From contig OZ244039.1 of assembly GCA_965215225.1 (NCBI GenBank), positions 2,108,001 through 2,172,000 on the forward strand: DNA of 64,000 nt, given 5' to 3'. Each line of letters opens with the position of its first letter. Position 1 is the first letter of the stretch. The DNA is from G965215225 sp965215225. GTDB taxonomy: Bacteria > Pseudomonadota > Gammaproteobacteria > CBDBNL01 > JAAOII01. The notes under the pieces were generated by a model. It searched no databases. It saw only the letters and a program-made list of their open reading frames with translations, and had not been told where the DNA came from. The translations under genes and the position numbers were made by a program. Positions 17,242 to 25,401 of the stretch are shown here, piece by piece.

Positions 17242-19335
17242 TTAATTTGACAAGGCATCTAAACGGGTTTGATTCAGTGTGGGTTTGCCACCATCCAAAG
17301 ACCACCAGCTGCGCCATTCGGCAGGGGATAGCGGAGTGCAGCGAATGGCGGGATATTGACTGGAAGTACCGAAATCCCAGATACGATTTTCATCAACTCT
17401 TTCATCCATTTCTATGCTCCCACTATTATCCTCATCACACCAGACCGCGAATGGATCATCACTCATCCCATCGCCAAATATATCTGTGTCATCGTCCCAA
17501 TCTTCATAAATCCCTGTATAGCCAGTTGGCTCGCGAAGGTCATTGCTGGTCTTGGCTTCACCAAAGTTGCCACTATCTCTGCCACTGGTATTTCTATCCC
17601 AATAGGAAGCAACTCCAGCCTCGCCTCCACTTCCAACCAGCATAGCAGTATTACTGCCTAAGACTATATAAGAATAAGCAACCTTGCCAGAAGAACCAAA
17701 GCTTCCCACCAGACCGCCTATACTTACACCACCAGTCTCTTCCACTTCACCCACCACCGAAGAAGAAATAATATTAGCATTTTGACCAAGCCCGATCAGA
17801 CCGCCTATAAAACTGATCCCGCTCACCCGGCCCGCTATAACCGAAGAAGAATAAATCGGAGCCTCTGAACCAAACCCCGCCAGACCGCCTACTACATTAG
17901 TCCCGTTCACCTGACCCGCTATAACCGAAGAAGAAATAATCGTAGCAGATTCACCATCTCCCACCAGACCGCCTATCGTACCATCCCCGCTCACCTCATC
18001 CACCACAACCGAAGAAGAAATAATCGTAGCAGATTCACCATCCCCCACCAAACCGCCTACGTTACTCCCACCTCTCACTTTCTCAGCACTAAGCCTAAGA
18101 TTGCGAATCTCTGAATTCACGGCTATATGACCAAACAAACCCACACAATCCTCACCTGGACGATTAATGTTTAAATCACTAACCATAAAATCATTGCCCT
18201 CAAAAGTCCCATCAAAAACAGCTCCTTGACATTCACTGGTACCACTATCGGTATCATGACCCAAGGGGTTCCAGCCCTTGCCTCCTTCATCATCCGCATA
18301 GGTTGCAAGACTGATATTTGCAACCAGCTCATAGCCAGAACACAAAGTGATAGCAGTGCCATCACCACAGCCAGTGGAGTCGAGCGCCCCGCCCTCCGTT
18401 GACCTACGCCCACTGCCATCTAGAGCATACCTCACCTCATCCAACTGCGCTGCACTGGCTATCTCTATCAACCCATCGCCATCATCATCTACATCCACTC
18501 CATCCATTGTCCCATCATTATCACAATCAACTTCTAGGACACACCCAGCTATTTCATCCCTATCCTCCGTGCCATCATTATCATCATCTGAATCACAAGC
18601 ATTGCCTCCATCAGTAACATTATCAGTATTAGTCTGTTGTTGATTTGCAACAAGCCGGCAATTATCCTCATCATCCAAAACCCCATCATCATCACAATCC
18701 TCATGCAAACGACACTCCCTTCCACCAACCATACCTGTATCCATCAAATCCGGCAAAAGATCATTATCATCATCCTCATCAACACTATCCGCTCGCCTAT
18801 CTCCATCCGTATCCAGCCCCGACCGAATACCATCGTTTCCATGGTCATCCTTATTTTCTGGCCAAACAAAATCTATATCCACCTCTCGCTCCCCGCCATC
18901 GCTAAGAATCCCTATAATCTGAAACTTCCAATCCAGCTCAGCTAGCCCAGTAAAATCATAGCTGCTGTCACTACTAAATTTGTTTATGTTGATATTTCTC
19001 TCTACATCATTACCTCCACCGGTTGCCGTGATGTTCAAAGAAACGAAATCGCCAAATGCCGATTGGTTGCCTATGCGAAAACCTCCCTCAATGGGAGCAA
19101 AAGTGAGTTTTACCTCAAGAGGTCTGGGAGAGCCGTCGCCGCCGTTTCCACCTGAACCCCCGCCACCAGCACAAGCAGTAAGAACAACTGATAAGAAACC
19201 AGCCGCGACTAAAAAGAAGAGAAACCGCCCTATCTTGCTAAGCAACATCGGGGAGACGAGCACAAAGGAGGCAGCCAAACTAGAGCCTTTAGTCAAATGG
19301 AAGGCTTTAGCCAAAAAATTAGATATCCTATTCAT
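17242..19335 (-). CDS. Surface lipoprotein with TSP3 and GLUG-like repeats, paralogue 4
   Basis: 697-aa member at the promoter-proximal end of the cluster. Lipobox VVLTAC and a shorter Gly/Ser tether are followed by the FN3-like region. The TSP3 block differs from the other copies (LLPDLMDTGMVGGRECRLHEDCDDD unit, also seen in related form in the 39.7-kb lipoprotein). About four GLUG-like coils follow, then the conserved C-terminus. An inserted DDEGGKGWN stretch lies before the PLGHD motif. The different TSP3 set argues that modules are exchanged between family members. Confidence 0.8.
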   Translation of the reverse strand: MNRISNFLAKAFHLTKGSSLAASFVLVSPMLLSKIGRFLFFLVAAGFLSVVLTACAGGGGSGGNGGDGSPRPLEVKLTFAPIEGGFRIGNQSAFGDFVSLNITATGGGNDVERNININKFSSDSSYDFTGLAELDWKFQIIGILSDGGEREVDIDFVWPENKDDHGNDGIRSGLDTDGDRRADSVDEDDDNDLLPDLMDTGMVGGRECRLHEDCDDDGVLDDEDNCRLVANQQQTNTDNVTDGGNACDSDDDNDGTEDRDEIAGCVLEVDCDNDGTMDGVDVDDDGDGLIEIASAAQLDEVRYALDGSGRRSTEGGALDSTGCGDGTAITLCSGYELVANISLATYADDEGGKGWNPLGHDTDSGTSECQGAVFDGTFEGNDFMVSDLNINRPGEDCVGLFGHIAVNSEIRNLRLSAEKVRGGSNVGGLVGDGESATIISSSVVVDEVSGDGTIGGLVGDGESATIISSSVIAGQVNGTNVVGGLAGFGSEAPIYSSSVIAGRVSGISFIGGLIGLGQNANIISSSVVGEVEETGGVSIGGLVGSFGSSGKVAYSYIVLGSNTAMLVGSGGEAGVASYWDRNTSGRDSGNFGEAKTSNDLREPTGYTGIYEDWDDDTDIFGDGMSDDPFAVWCDEDNSGSIEMDERVDENRIWDFGTSSQYPAIRCTPLSPAEWRSWWSLDGGKPTLNQTRLDALSN

Positions 19336-19375
19336 AATTGAATCATATTTGAAAAATTTAATTAATAAAGAGATT

Positions 19376-19405
19376 ATTATAGCGAAAAAGATGTTTTTTT
19401 ACCAA
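19376..19405 (-). promoter_or_regulatory. Promoter of lipoprotein paralogue 4
   Basis: TTGGTA (19400-19405) and TATAAT (19376-19381), 18-bp spacing, minus strand. The -35 box is slightly weaker than in paralogues 1-3. Confidence 0.65.
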
Positions 19406-19431
19406 CCATTTCTATTTTTTTCCACTTTTTA

Positions 19432-19551
19432 TTAAAGCAGTGGATTAACATCCAATAAATGATAATCTGCCCGGCTAAGTTGTTTCAACATCTCAGCGGG
19501 TGTTTTGTATCCGAGGCGCTTTCGTGGTCGGTGGTTCAATCGGTCGGGCAC
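19432..19551 (-). mobile_element. IS30 transposase C-terminal fragment, best preserved copy
   Basis: A clean 39-codon minus-strand frame reads VPDRLNHRPRKRLGYK, then TPAEMLKQLSRADYHLLDVNP and a TAA stop. This matches the C-terminal end of IS30-family transposases. Unlike the four copies inside the cluster, the motif is intact, so this is the likely ancestor or an independent sister of the duplicated remnants. The region 19336-19705 holds only this, the promoter and unassigned AT-rich sequence. Confidence 0.75.
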
Positions 19552-19705
19552 TTGTCTTAATCATATGGTAATTATACTCTATGATGATTATATTAGAGCA
19601 CTCATATTTTTTCGCTCGGTTAGGTGCGATTGAGAGTATATGCCGTTTTGCCTAAAATCAAGGTCTAGATTGAGATCATGTAAGACAGATCTCAATAAAA
19701 GAAAA

Positions 19706-19778
19706 TGGGCCCTATAGGGATCGAACCTATGACCGTCTGGTTAAGAGCCAGCTGCTCTACCGGCTGAGCTAAGGGCCC
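19706..19778 (-). tRNA. tRNA-Lys (anticodon CTT)
   Basis: A 73-nt cloverleaf on the minus strand: GGGCCC acceptor stem, D-arm with AGCTCAGC, anticodon stem CTGGC/ACCAG enclosing CTCTTAA (anticodon CTT), and a GGTTCGATCCC T-arm. The 3' CCA is not encoded. It lies 6 bp from a second tRNA-Lys, presumably in one transcript. Confidence 0.95.
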
Positions 19779-19784
19779 GAAGAG

Positions 19785-19857
19785 TGGGTCGTGCAGGATT
19801 CGAACCTGCGACCAATTGGTTAAAAGCCAACTGCTCTACCGGCTGAGCTAACGACCC
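19785..19857 (-). tRNA. tRNA-Lys (anticodon TTT)
   Basis: A 73-nt cloverleaf on the minus strand with acceptor GGGTCG/CGACCC, loop CTTTTAA (anticodon TTT) and T-arm GGTTCGAATCC; CCA not encoded. It is the upstream member of the tandem lysine pair. Confidence 0.95.
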
Positions 19858-19954
19858 AAATGTTCCTTATTCTATATTAAAATTCTGCCGACTATATAAG
19901 CCGACTATAAAAAATCAACCAACAGACTCATCCTCTTAGATAACAATCAAAGAA

Positions 19955-20851
19955 ATGACAAAAGACAACAAAATAAGTTTTGAGTTGCTTGCTCTGGTGG
20001 TGGCTCTCATATGGGGCACCACCTTCGCCGCCCAGCGGGCAGCTATGGAGACTATGGAGCCCTGGACATTTACGGGCATTCGCTTCCTTCTTGGTGTTCC
20101 GTTTTTATTGGTGTTTGTTCTATTATTTGAAAGGCGCTATTTCATTCATAATTGGCGGCGCGTCCTGTATTATGGCTTGGTGCCGGGCACCATCCTCACC
20201 ATAGGTTCGGTCATCCAGCAGGTGGGGATAGTAACCACCTATGCTTCCAAAGCAGGACTCATAACCAGTTTATATGTATGTATAGTTCCTTTCCTAGCAA
20301 TCTTTATAGGCTATAGGCTGAAGCTAAATCAAATAACCGCTGCTTTTGTTGCTATGACGGGAATATACTTCCTTTCTGTCACCGATAATTTGACCTTTGC
20401 AGTTGGCGATCTGCTAATACTATTCACTGCATTTGTATGGGCGTTTCATATCCTATCGATCGACTATTATCTCAGATACATAAAACCGCTCAGTCTTGCT
20501 GTCACTCAAATAGCCTATTGCGGTATTTTTAGTTTTATTGGCGCGCTGTTTTTTGAGCCTATTAGCACCGAGGCGATTGTGGCAACCTTGCCCGAGCTAG
20601 CCTACTCAGGTTTTATGTCGGCAGGTATAGCTTTTGGCTTACAGATCCTATGCCAACAATATGTCTCCCCTAGCCGTCTCAGTCTCATAATCAGCACCGA
20701 AGCCCTATTTGCCGTTCTCAGCGGGTGGCTATTCTTGGCTGAGGTGCTTAGCCCTCGTGAAGTATTTGGCGGGCTATTATTGCTCTTTGCCTTAGTATTG
20801 GTAAGGTTAAATCGACTTCCTGCCAGGCTTAAGCGGTCAGAATCAAAGTAA
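19955..20851 (+). CDS. EamA/DMT-family membrane transporter
   Basis: 298-aa protein with about ten hydrophobic segments arranged as two EamA repeats. It starts with LLALVVALIWGTTFAAQ and has the second-half motif FGLQILCQQYVSP...AEVLSPREVFGG typical of drug/metabolite transporters such as RhaT/YdcZ-like permeases. Substrate is not predictable. The 3' end overlaps the convergent dtd gene by 23 bp. Confidence 0.85.
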   Translation: MTKDNKISFELLALVVALIWGTTFAAQRAAMETMEPWTFTGIRFLLGVPFLLVFVLLFERRYFIHNWRRVLYYGLVPGTILTIGSVIQQVGIVTTYASKAGLITSLYVCIVPFLAIFIGYRLKLNQITAAFVAMTGIYFLSVTDNLTFAVGDLLILFTAFVWAFHILSIDYYLRYIKPLSLAVTQIAYCGIFSFIGALFFEPISTEAIVATLPELAYSGFMSAGIAFGLQILCQQYVSPSRLSLIISTEALFAVLSGWLFLAEVLSPREVFGGLLLLFALVLVRLNRLPARLKRSESK

Positions 20852-21296
20852 CCGGCCCCTCATTCACCAAAGCGACTCTCATGGTAGCCTGAAACTTCCC
20901 GGTTTTCACTCTCACCGAACAGCCTAGCTCAGCACACTCTTGCTGGGTCTTCGCCACCATATAGTCAAATAGCACCTCCGCCTCAGCTGGAGGCATGGCA
21001 GCAGAGAAATTGGGCCTCAAGCCCTTTTCGGTAGCACCAGCCAAAGTAAATTGGGGAACCAACAGCAGATCCCCTTCAATGTCTAAGAGGCTGAGCTGCA
21101 TCCTAGCTTGTTGATCTGGGAATATTCTTAGCCTCAAGATTTTAGCAATCAGCTTATCTACCTGCTCTTTGGTATCCCCTTTTACCAAAGCAACCAGAGC
21201 GACTATTCCCTTATCTATTCTGCTATCTATCTTGCTATGAAGAGAGTCAAGGACAAACAGCTCAGCTGAGCTGACTCGCTGAATGACCACTTTCAT
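20829..21296 (-). CDS. dtd: D-aminoacyl-tRNA deacylase
   Basis: Removes D-amino acids mischarged on tRNAs (for example D-Tyr-tRNA). The MKVVIQRVSSAEL start is the normal Dtd N-terminus, so I place the start at 21296 rather than at an upstream ATG that would add 11 residues. The family motifs appear as PQFTLAG (usual SQFTL) and EGPVTLIL (GPVT motif). About 155 aa against a usual 145-150, with a small insertion near residue 20. It follows prmC closely (8 bp) and is probably translated with it. Confidence 0.9.
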   Translation of the reverse strand: MKVVIQRVSSAELFVLDSLHSKIDSRIDKGIVALVALVKGDTKEQVDKLIAKILRLRIFPDQQARMQLSLLDIEGDLLLVPQFTLAGATEKGLRPNFSAAMPPAEAEVLFDYMVAKTQQECAELGCSVRVKTGKFQATMRVALVNEGPVTLILTA

Positions 21297-21303
21297 AATA
21301 TTT

Positions 21304-22173
21304 TCATAGTGTCTGTCGATGCTGAGCAACTATTGCTCTTTGTTGTCCGCCAAGGTCATAAAGGCAGGAGCAGCGCACATAGCCTAATCTCCTTGCCAAT
21401 CTCTTGACAGTATTATGTTGGCGCCAGCCATGTTCCAAGACCAACCACCCTCCTCTTTTCAAATGCTGGGGGGCTGTCTTAAGTATCCGCTTAATGACTG
21501 CCAAGCCATCACTACCACCAACTAGTGCCACTAATGGCTCACAGCTTAGTTGTGGCTGCTGAATCTTCTCATTATGAGTTAAGTAAGGAGGATTGGAAAG
21601 AATAACATCATAACGAGATCGGCTTGGCGGGAAGAGGTTGGTGTGTATCAAGCGAATTGCCAGCCTATGCCTCAGGGCATTGTCCCTCGCCAGTCTGAGG
21701 GCGCGACTATCTATGTCAGTAGCTGTTATCGACCAGCTGGGTCTTTTGGCTGCCAGACTCAAAGCCAATGCTCCACTGCCAGTCCCTATATCCAAGAGGC
21801 GAAGCCGGCGAGACGAAGCGAAAGAATCCAACAACCAGTCTATCAAGCACTCACTGTCTGAGCGAGGAATGAGAACATCGGAAGATACCAGATAAACCGA
21901 ATCATAGAAACCCTGACTGCCGAGAATATAAGCCAATGGTTCTCCCGCTTGCCTTCTTTCCTTTACTGCTAAAAATTCTTGCTGCTGCTCGGCTGTTAGA
22001 TTCAGATCCTTTATTAAGGAAGAAAAAGACATGTTCCATAGTTCCTTAGCAATAAGCACCACTTCTGCTTGTCTTTGGCGAGGCGATAGATCAGTCGGTT
22101 CATAAAGAAGCATCAGCTGTCCTAAGGCGCCATTCGGATGAGATGGTCTCATTTGGCCCTCATTTGTTTTCAT
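21304..22173 (-). CDS. prmC: Peptide chain release factor N5-glutamine methyltransferase
   Basis: Methylates the glutamine of the GGQ motif in RF1/RF2. The N-terminal helical domain includes RQAGEPLAYILGSQGFY. A SAM-binding domain with LLDIGTGSGALALSLA follows, then the catalytic NPPY in ILSNPPYL. Length 289 aa. The start region lies in repetitive sequence with several in-series ATGs (22150-22294), so the exact start is uncertain; MLLYEPTDLS around residue 22 is an alternative. No prfA is adjacent, unlike the common prfA-prmC pairing. Confidence 0.9.
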   Translation of the reverse strand: MKTNEGQMRPSHPNGALGQLMLLYEPTDLSPRQRQAEVVLIAKELWNMSFSSLIKDLNLTAEQQQEFLAVKERRQAGEPLAYILGSQGFYDSVYLVSSDVLIPRSDSECLIDWLLDSFASSRRLRLLDIGTGSGALALSLAAKRPSWSITATDIDSRALRLARDNALRHRLAIRLIHTNLFPPSRSRYDVILSNPPYLTHNEKIQQPQLSCEPLVALVGGSDGLAVIKRILKTAPQHLKRGGWLVLEHGWRQHNTVKRLARRLGYVRCSCLYDLGGQQRAIVAQHRQTL

Positions 22174-22294
22174 TTGCTTTCATTTGCTTTCATTTGCTTT
22201 CACTTTGTTTCCATTTGGCTTTCATTTGCTTTCACTTTGTTCCCATTTGCTTTCATTTGCTTTCATCTCACTTCATTTCCCCTCCATTTCGATT
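22150..22294. repeat. Short tandem repeat (TTTCATTTGC-type) at the epmA/prmC junction
   Basis: About fourteen imperfect ~10-bp copies of a TTTCATTTGC-like unit (minus strand GCAAATGAAA) fill the entire epmA-prmC gap and extend into the annotated prmC start. Each copy carries an ATG in the prmC direction. Because the unit is about 10 bp, unit gain or loss would change which ATG is in frame. Confidence 0.8.
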
Positions 22295-23173
22295 TCATTT
22301 CAAAGCCTTTCTTTCAATCCCATAGGGAAAGGAAAACAGAGAATCTCTACCATTCAATAGCATAAACAGCCTATCAAAGCCCAGGGCAATGCCAGCGCAT
22401 TCTGGTAAGCCGTGAATCTCTTCCCATAGATGAGCATGAGAGGGGAAATAGTGACCAAGAACTTCCATATTAGTTTCCTCATCACAACCATTTGCTAATT
22501 CCACACCTCGCCAATAGAGTTCAAAGCTCTGTGCCCTGTCAGATCTTCTCTTGGCAAAGTTCGCATGGTTGATAGGAAACTCCTCTACTGCCCATAGGGT
22601 ATTTTCTCCTTCTAGCTGCTTTATGCAATGTTGACTAAAGATAAAGTCCAATAGCTGCTCCCTGTCTAGTCCCTCACTATGAAGCTGAAGTTGATTGGTG
22701 GCAATATGGTTAAGCTTATCAACTTCATCCTGCCAAGGGTCTAGCCCTAGACTTGAGAAAAGATCTGCATAGTTAATTCTCTTTAGCTCCAATAAAGGCA
22801 AGGAAAGGGTTTCAAGCAGATGATTAATCAGCGCCAGGGCTTCTTGTTGTAAGTCCTGATAGGACCTTCCGACCCTATACCATTCCACCAAAGTAAATTC
22901 GCTATTGTGAATTCGGGCGGGTCTATCATTACGAAAGACCCGACTAAACTGATAGATATCCCCACTCCCATTTGCCAGTAGGACTTTCATTCCATATTCA
23001 GGTGAGGTCTGAAGATAGAGCCTTTCCTCCCGCGTAGTGAAGCCCTTGACCTGAGGTTCGGGTAATCTAGCTGCCATCAGTTCTGGGGTGGTCACCTCTA
23101 AAATCTCTCGCTGGCGGAAAAAATCTCTCGCTGCCGCCAGAGTCATAGCCCACCGACTAAGTTGTTCTCTCAA
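22295..23173 (-). CDS. epmA: Elongation factor P beta-lysyltransferase (PoxA/GenX)
   Basis: Class II lysyl-tRNA synthetase paralogue lacking the anticodon domain; attaches beta-lysine to EF-P. Motifs: QTSPEYGMKVLL, FRNDRPARIHNSEFTLVEWYR (motif 2) and GIALGFDRLFMLL (motif 3). At 292 aa it is some 30 residues shorter than E. coli EpmA, mostly at the N-terminus. The first codon appears to be TTG with no clear Shine-Dalgarno site. It follows lpxH by 10 bp. Confidence 0.9.
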   Translation of the reverse strand: MREQLSRWAMTLAAARDFFRQREILEVTTPELMAARLPEPQVKGFTTREERLYLQTSPEYGMKVLLANGSGDIYQFSRVFRNDRPARIHNSEFTLVEWYRVGRSYQDLQQEALALINHLLETLSLPLLELKRINYADLFSSLGLDPWQDEVDKLNHIATNQLQLHSEGLDREQLLDFIFSQHCIKQLEGENTLWAVEEFPINHANFAKRRSDRAQSFELYWRGVELANGCDEETNMEVLGHYFPSHAHLWEEIHGLPECAGIALGFDRLFMLLNGRDSLFSFPYGIERKALK

Positions 23174-23183
23174 TGATGAGGAG

Positions 23184-23912
23184 TTAAATAAGAGGGAAGC
23201 TTTCCAGTTTCATCCCCGCTTCTCGCCGACGAGCAAACCAGCACTTCCCCGTCCAATGACCCAAGCAAATAACAGTCTTAGGCTCTTTATTCACCTTAAT
23301 AACATGTTGTCTTGGTCTATGAATATGGCCGTGAATTAAGACATCGCAATTATGCTTGGCTAGCTTGTCTCTCAAGGTTCTCAGAGGGATTTTCAATTTT
23401 TTCTTATCTGTGTTGCTTATATGGGCCTTGCTTTGGGCGAAATATTCTTCTTTGAGCTTAAGTCGCTCTTCCTTACTCTTCGCTAAGAAAGTTTTCATCC
23501 ACGCGGCGCTGCGGGTGGTTGTGCGCGTCTTTTGTAGATCATTATCTGCTGTGCATAGGCTATCGCCATGGGCAAGGAACATACGAACTCCTTCATGCTC
23601 AACCACTGTTTCCTCACTCAACAACCGACAATGGCTCTGGGTCAGAAATCTTTCCCCTATGAGAAAATCTCTATTGCCCGCTTGAAAGAAGTTGTTCCCT
23701 CCAGCCTGATAGACAGAACCTATGGCAGTGGCAACTTCTTCTTCAAACTCTTCCATCATATCATCACCAAGCCAGGCATCAAAAAGGTCGCCCAGAATGT
23801 AAAGATAGGGTCTTTCTCCTTTTATCCTATTACAAAACTCAATAAGCGCCTTGCTAAGCTCAGGTTTCTCTCTACATAAATGTAGATCCGCTATAAAATA
23901 AACTGCTCTCAT
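23184..23912 (-). CDS. lpxH: UDP-2,3-diacylglucosamine diphosphatase
   Basis: Calcineurin-like metallophosphoesterase of lipid A synthesis, cleaving UDP-2,3-diacylglucosamine to lipid X at the inner membrane. The five phosphoesterase blocks are visible: DLHL (Asp9, His11), GDLFD, GNRDF, AHGD and HGHIHRP. Length 242 aa matches LpxH. Its presence indicates a Gram-negative cell making lipid A. First gene of a probable lpxH-epmA-prmC-dtd leftward run. Confidence 0.93.
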   Translation of the reverse strand: MRAVYFIADLHLCREKPELSKALIEFCNRIKGERPYLYILGDLFDAWLGDDMMEEFEEEVATAIGSVYQAGGNNFFQAGNRDFLIGERFLTQSHCRLLSEETVVEHEGVRMFLAHGDSLCTADNDLQKTRTTTRSAAWMKTFLAKSKEERLKLKEEYFAQSKAHISNTDKKKLKIPLRTLRDKLAKHNCDVLIHGHIHRPRQHVIKVNKEPKTVICLGHWTGKCWFARRREAGMKLESFPLI

Positions 23913-24014
23913 ATGAGCCTATTATAGCCTAAAAAGACTAAAGTAGGCATGTTTGCTTGAGCTGATATGATAGATTTGATATCTTTTTGAATAACAACCT
24001 ATAATAGACCGCTT

Positions 24015-25340
24015 ATGAATAAGTTCCTAATTGTTGGCAGTGGGGGAAGAGAGAGCATTTTTGCCGAAAGACTCATTGAGGATAGCATCCTATATGCTTT
24101 CGTCAGCCATGCAAATCCCACCATACTAGGCTGTGTTGAAAAATCCAATGGCGAATATACAATTGCCGATATCAATAACCCAGCAGCTGTGGCTGAATTT
24201 GCTTGCCAACATAAGATAGACTATGCTTTCGTCAATGCGGACGACCCCTTGGCAAATGGAGTGGTAGATGAGCTGCTGAAAAATAACATTAAGGCTATTG
24301 GCGGCACTAGGGCAGCCACGCGCATTGAATGGGACAAGATATATGCAATGAACATAATGGCAGCTATCTGTCCCGAATGGACTCCTTTCCACAAAATCAT
24401 TGCCAATCAAGAAGAATTGGAGCAGGCTATCCAGGAGTTTCGCGAGAAGGATATACCTCTGGCGGTTAAGCCCCAAGGCCTCACTGGTGGTAAGGGAGTT
24501 AAGGTGATGCCTCAACATCTCGATAGCTACCAGGACGCCAGCAACTATGCTTCTCAACTGCTAAATGACCGGCCGATTGAAAAGGTGCTCCTAGTTGAAA
24601 GGTTAAATGGGATTGAATTTACTATCATGGGATTAACCGATGGCAGTCATCTAGTCATGGCGCCGGCAAGCTATGACTATCCTTTTAGGCTTGAGCAGGA
24701 TGTGGGGCCTGGCACGGGAGGAATGGGTTGTTTCACTGGTTCTGACAAGAGGCTCCTCTTTATGACTAACAAAGACTGGCGAGATTGCCAAGCTATTATG
24801 ACGAGAGTCATTGACAATATGAGAGATAACCAACTGCTTTTCAATGGAGTCTTAAACGGCGGGTTTTTCAAAACCGCCAAAGGAATTAGATTTATGGAAT
24901 TCAATAGCCGTTTTGGCGACCCCGAAGCGTTGAATATTCTCTCCCTATTGAAGGGGTCTTTTTCAAAGCTATTAATAGCTATGTTTGATAAGACGCTCGC
25001 CCAAGTCAAGTGTCGGTTTATTAACCAGGCCAGCGTCATCAAGTATCTAGTGGCAAAGGAATATCCAGACTCCAGCCCTGCTGCCCTTCGCTTTCGGGTC
25101 AACGAACAAGCCATAGAGGATATGGGAGTTAAGCTCTATTTTGCTTCTTGTATCAAAGTTGGCGACTCTCTATATGAGACCTTAAAGAAATCTCGGGTTC
25201 TTGCCCTAGTTGCTACCGCAGCTCGGGTAGAAGAGGCTGCCAGCCGAATAGATCAAGCCATTGATATGCATATTGATGGCGAGCTAGAATATCGCCGCGA
25301 CATAGGTTCACAAGAAAATCTTGCTAAGCTAAAACTATAG
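24015..25340 (+). CDS. purD: Phosphoribosylamine-glycine ligase, divergent type
   Basis: ATP-grasp enzyme joining glycine to phosphoribosylamine in purine synthesis. Start MNKFLIVGSGGRES, ATP-grasp segments KPQGLTGGKGVKV and VERLNGIEFT, then PGTGGMGCFTG and EFNSRFGDPEALNIL identify PurD. The N-terminal and central regions differ from typical gammaproteobacterial PurD (no usual APGNAG motif) and look closer to the branch found in archaea and some other bacteria. Length 441 aa is normal. Monocistronic; no purH next to it. Confidence 0.88.
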   Translation: MNKFLIVGSGGRESIFAERLIEDSILYAFVSHANPTILGCVEKSNGEYTIADINNPAAVAEFACQHKIDYAFVNADDPLANGVVDELLKNNIKAIGGTRAATRIEWDKIYAMNIMAAICPEWTPFHKIIANQEELEQAIQEFREKDIPLAVKPQGLTGGKGVKVMPQHLDSYQDASNYASQLLNDRPIEKVLLVERLNGIEFTIMGLTDGSHLVMAPASYDYPFRLEQDVGPGTGGMGCFTGSDKRLLFMTNKDWRDCQAIMTRVIDNMRDNQLLFNGVLNGGFFKTAKGIRFMEFNSRFGDPEALNILSLLKGSFSKLLIAMFDKTLAQVKCRFINQASVIKYLVAKEYPDSSPAALRFRVNEQAIEDMGVKLYFASCIKVGDSLYETLKKSRVLALVATAARVEEAASRIDQAIDMHIDGELEYRRDIGSQENLAKLKL

Positions 25341-25401
25341 CAAGCTAGGAAACTGGCAGTTCTTCCTATATAATGTTAAATAGACCTTATAACAACTAAT
25401 A

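Noticed and set aside
22138..22365. Plus-strand Phe/His-rich frames in the prmC/epmA gap
   Set aside because: Product of the TTTCATTTGC microsatellite read on the wrong strand.
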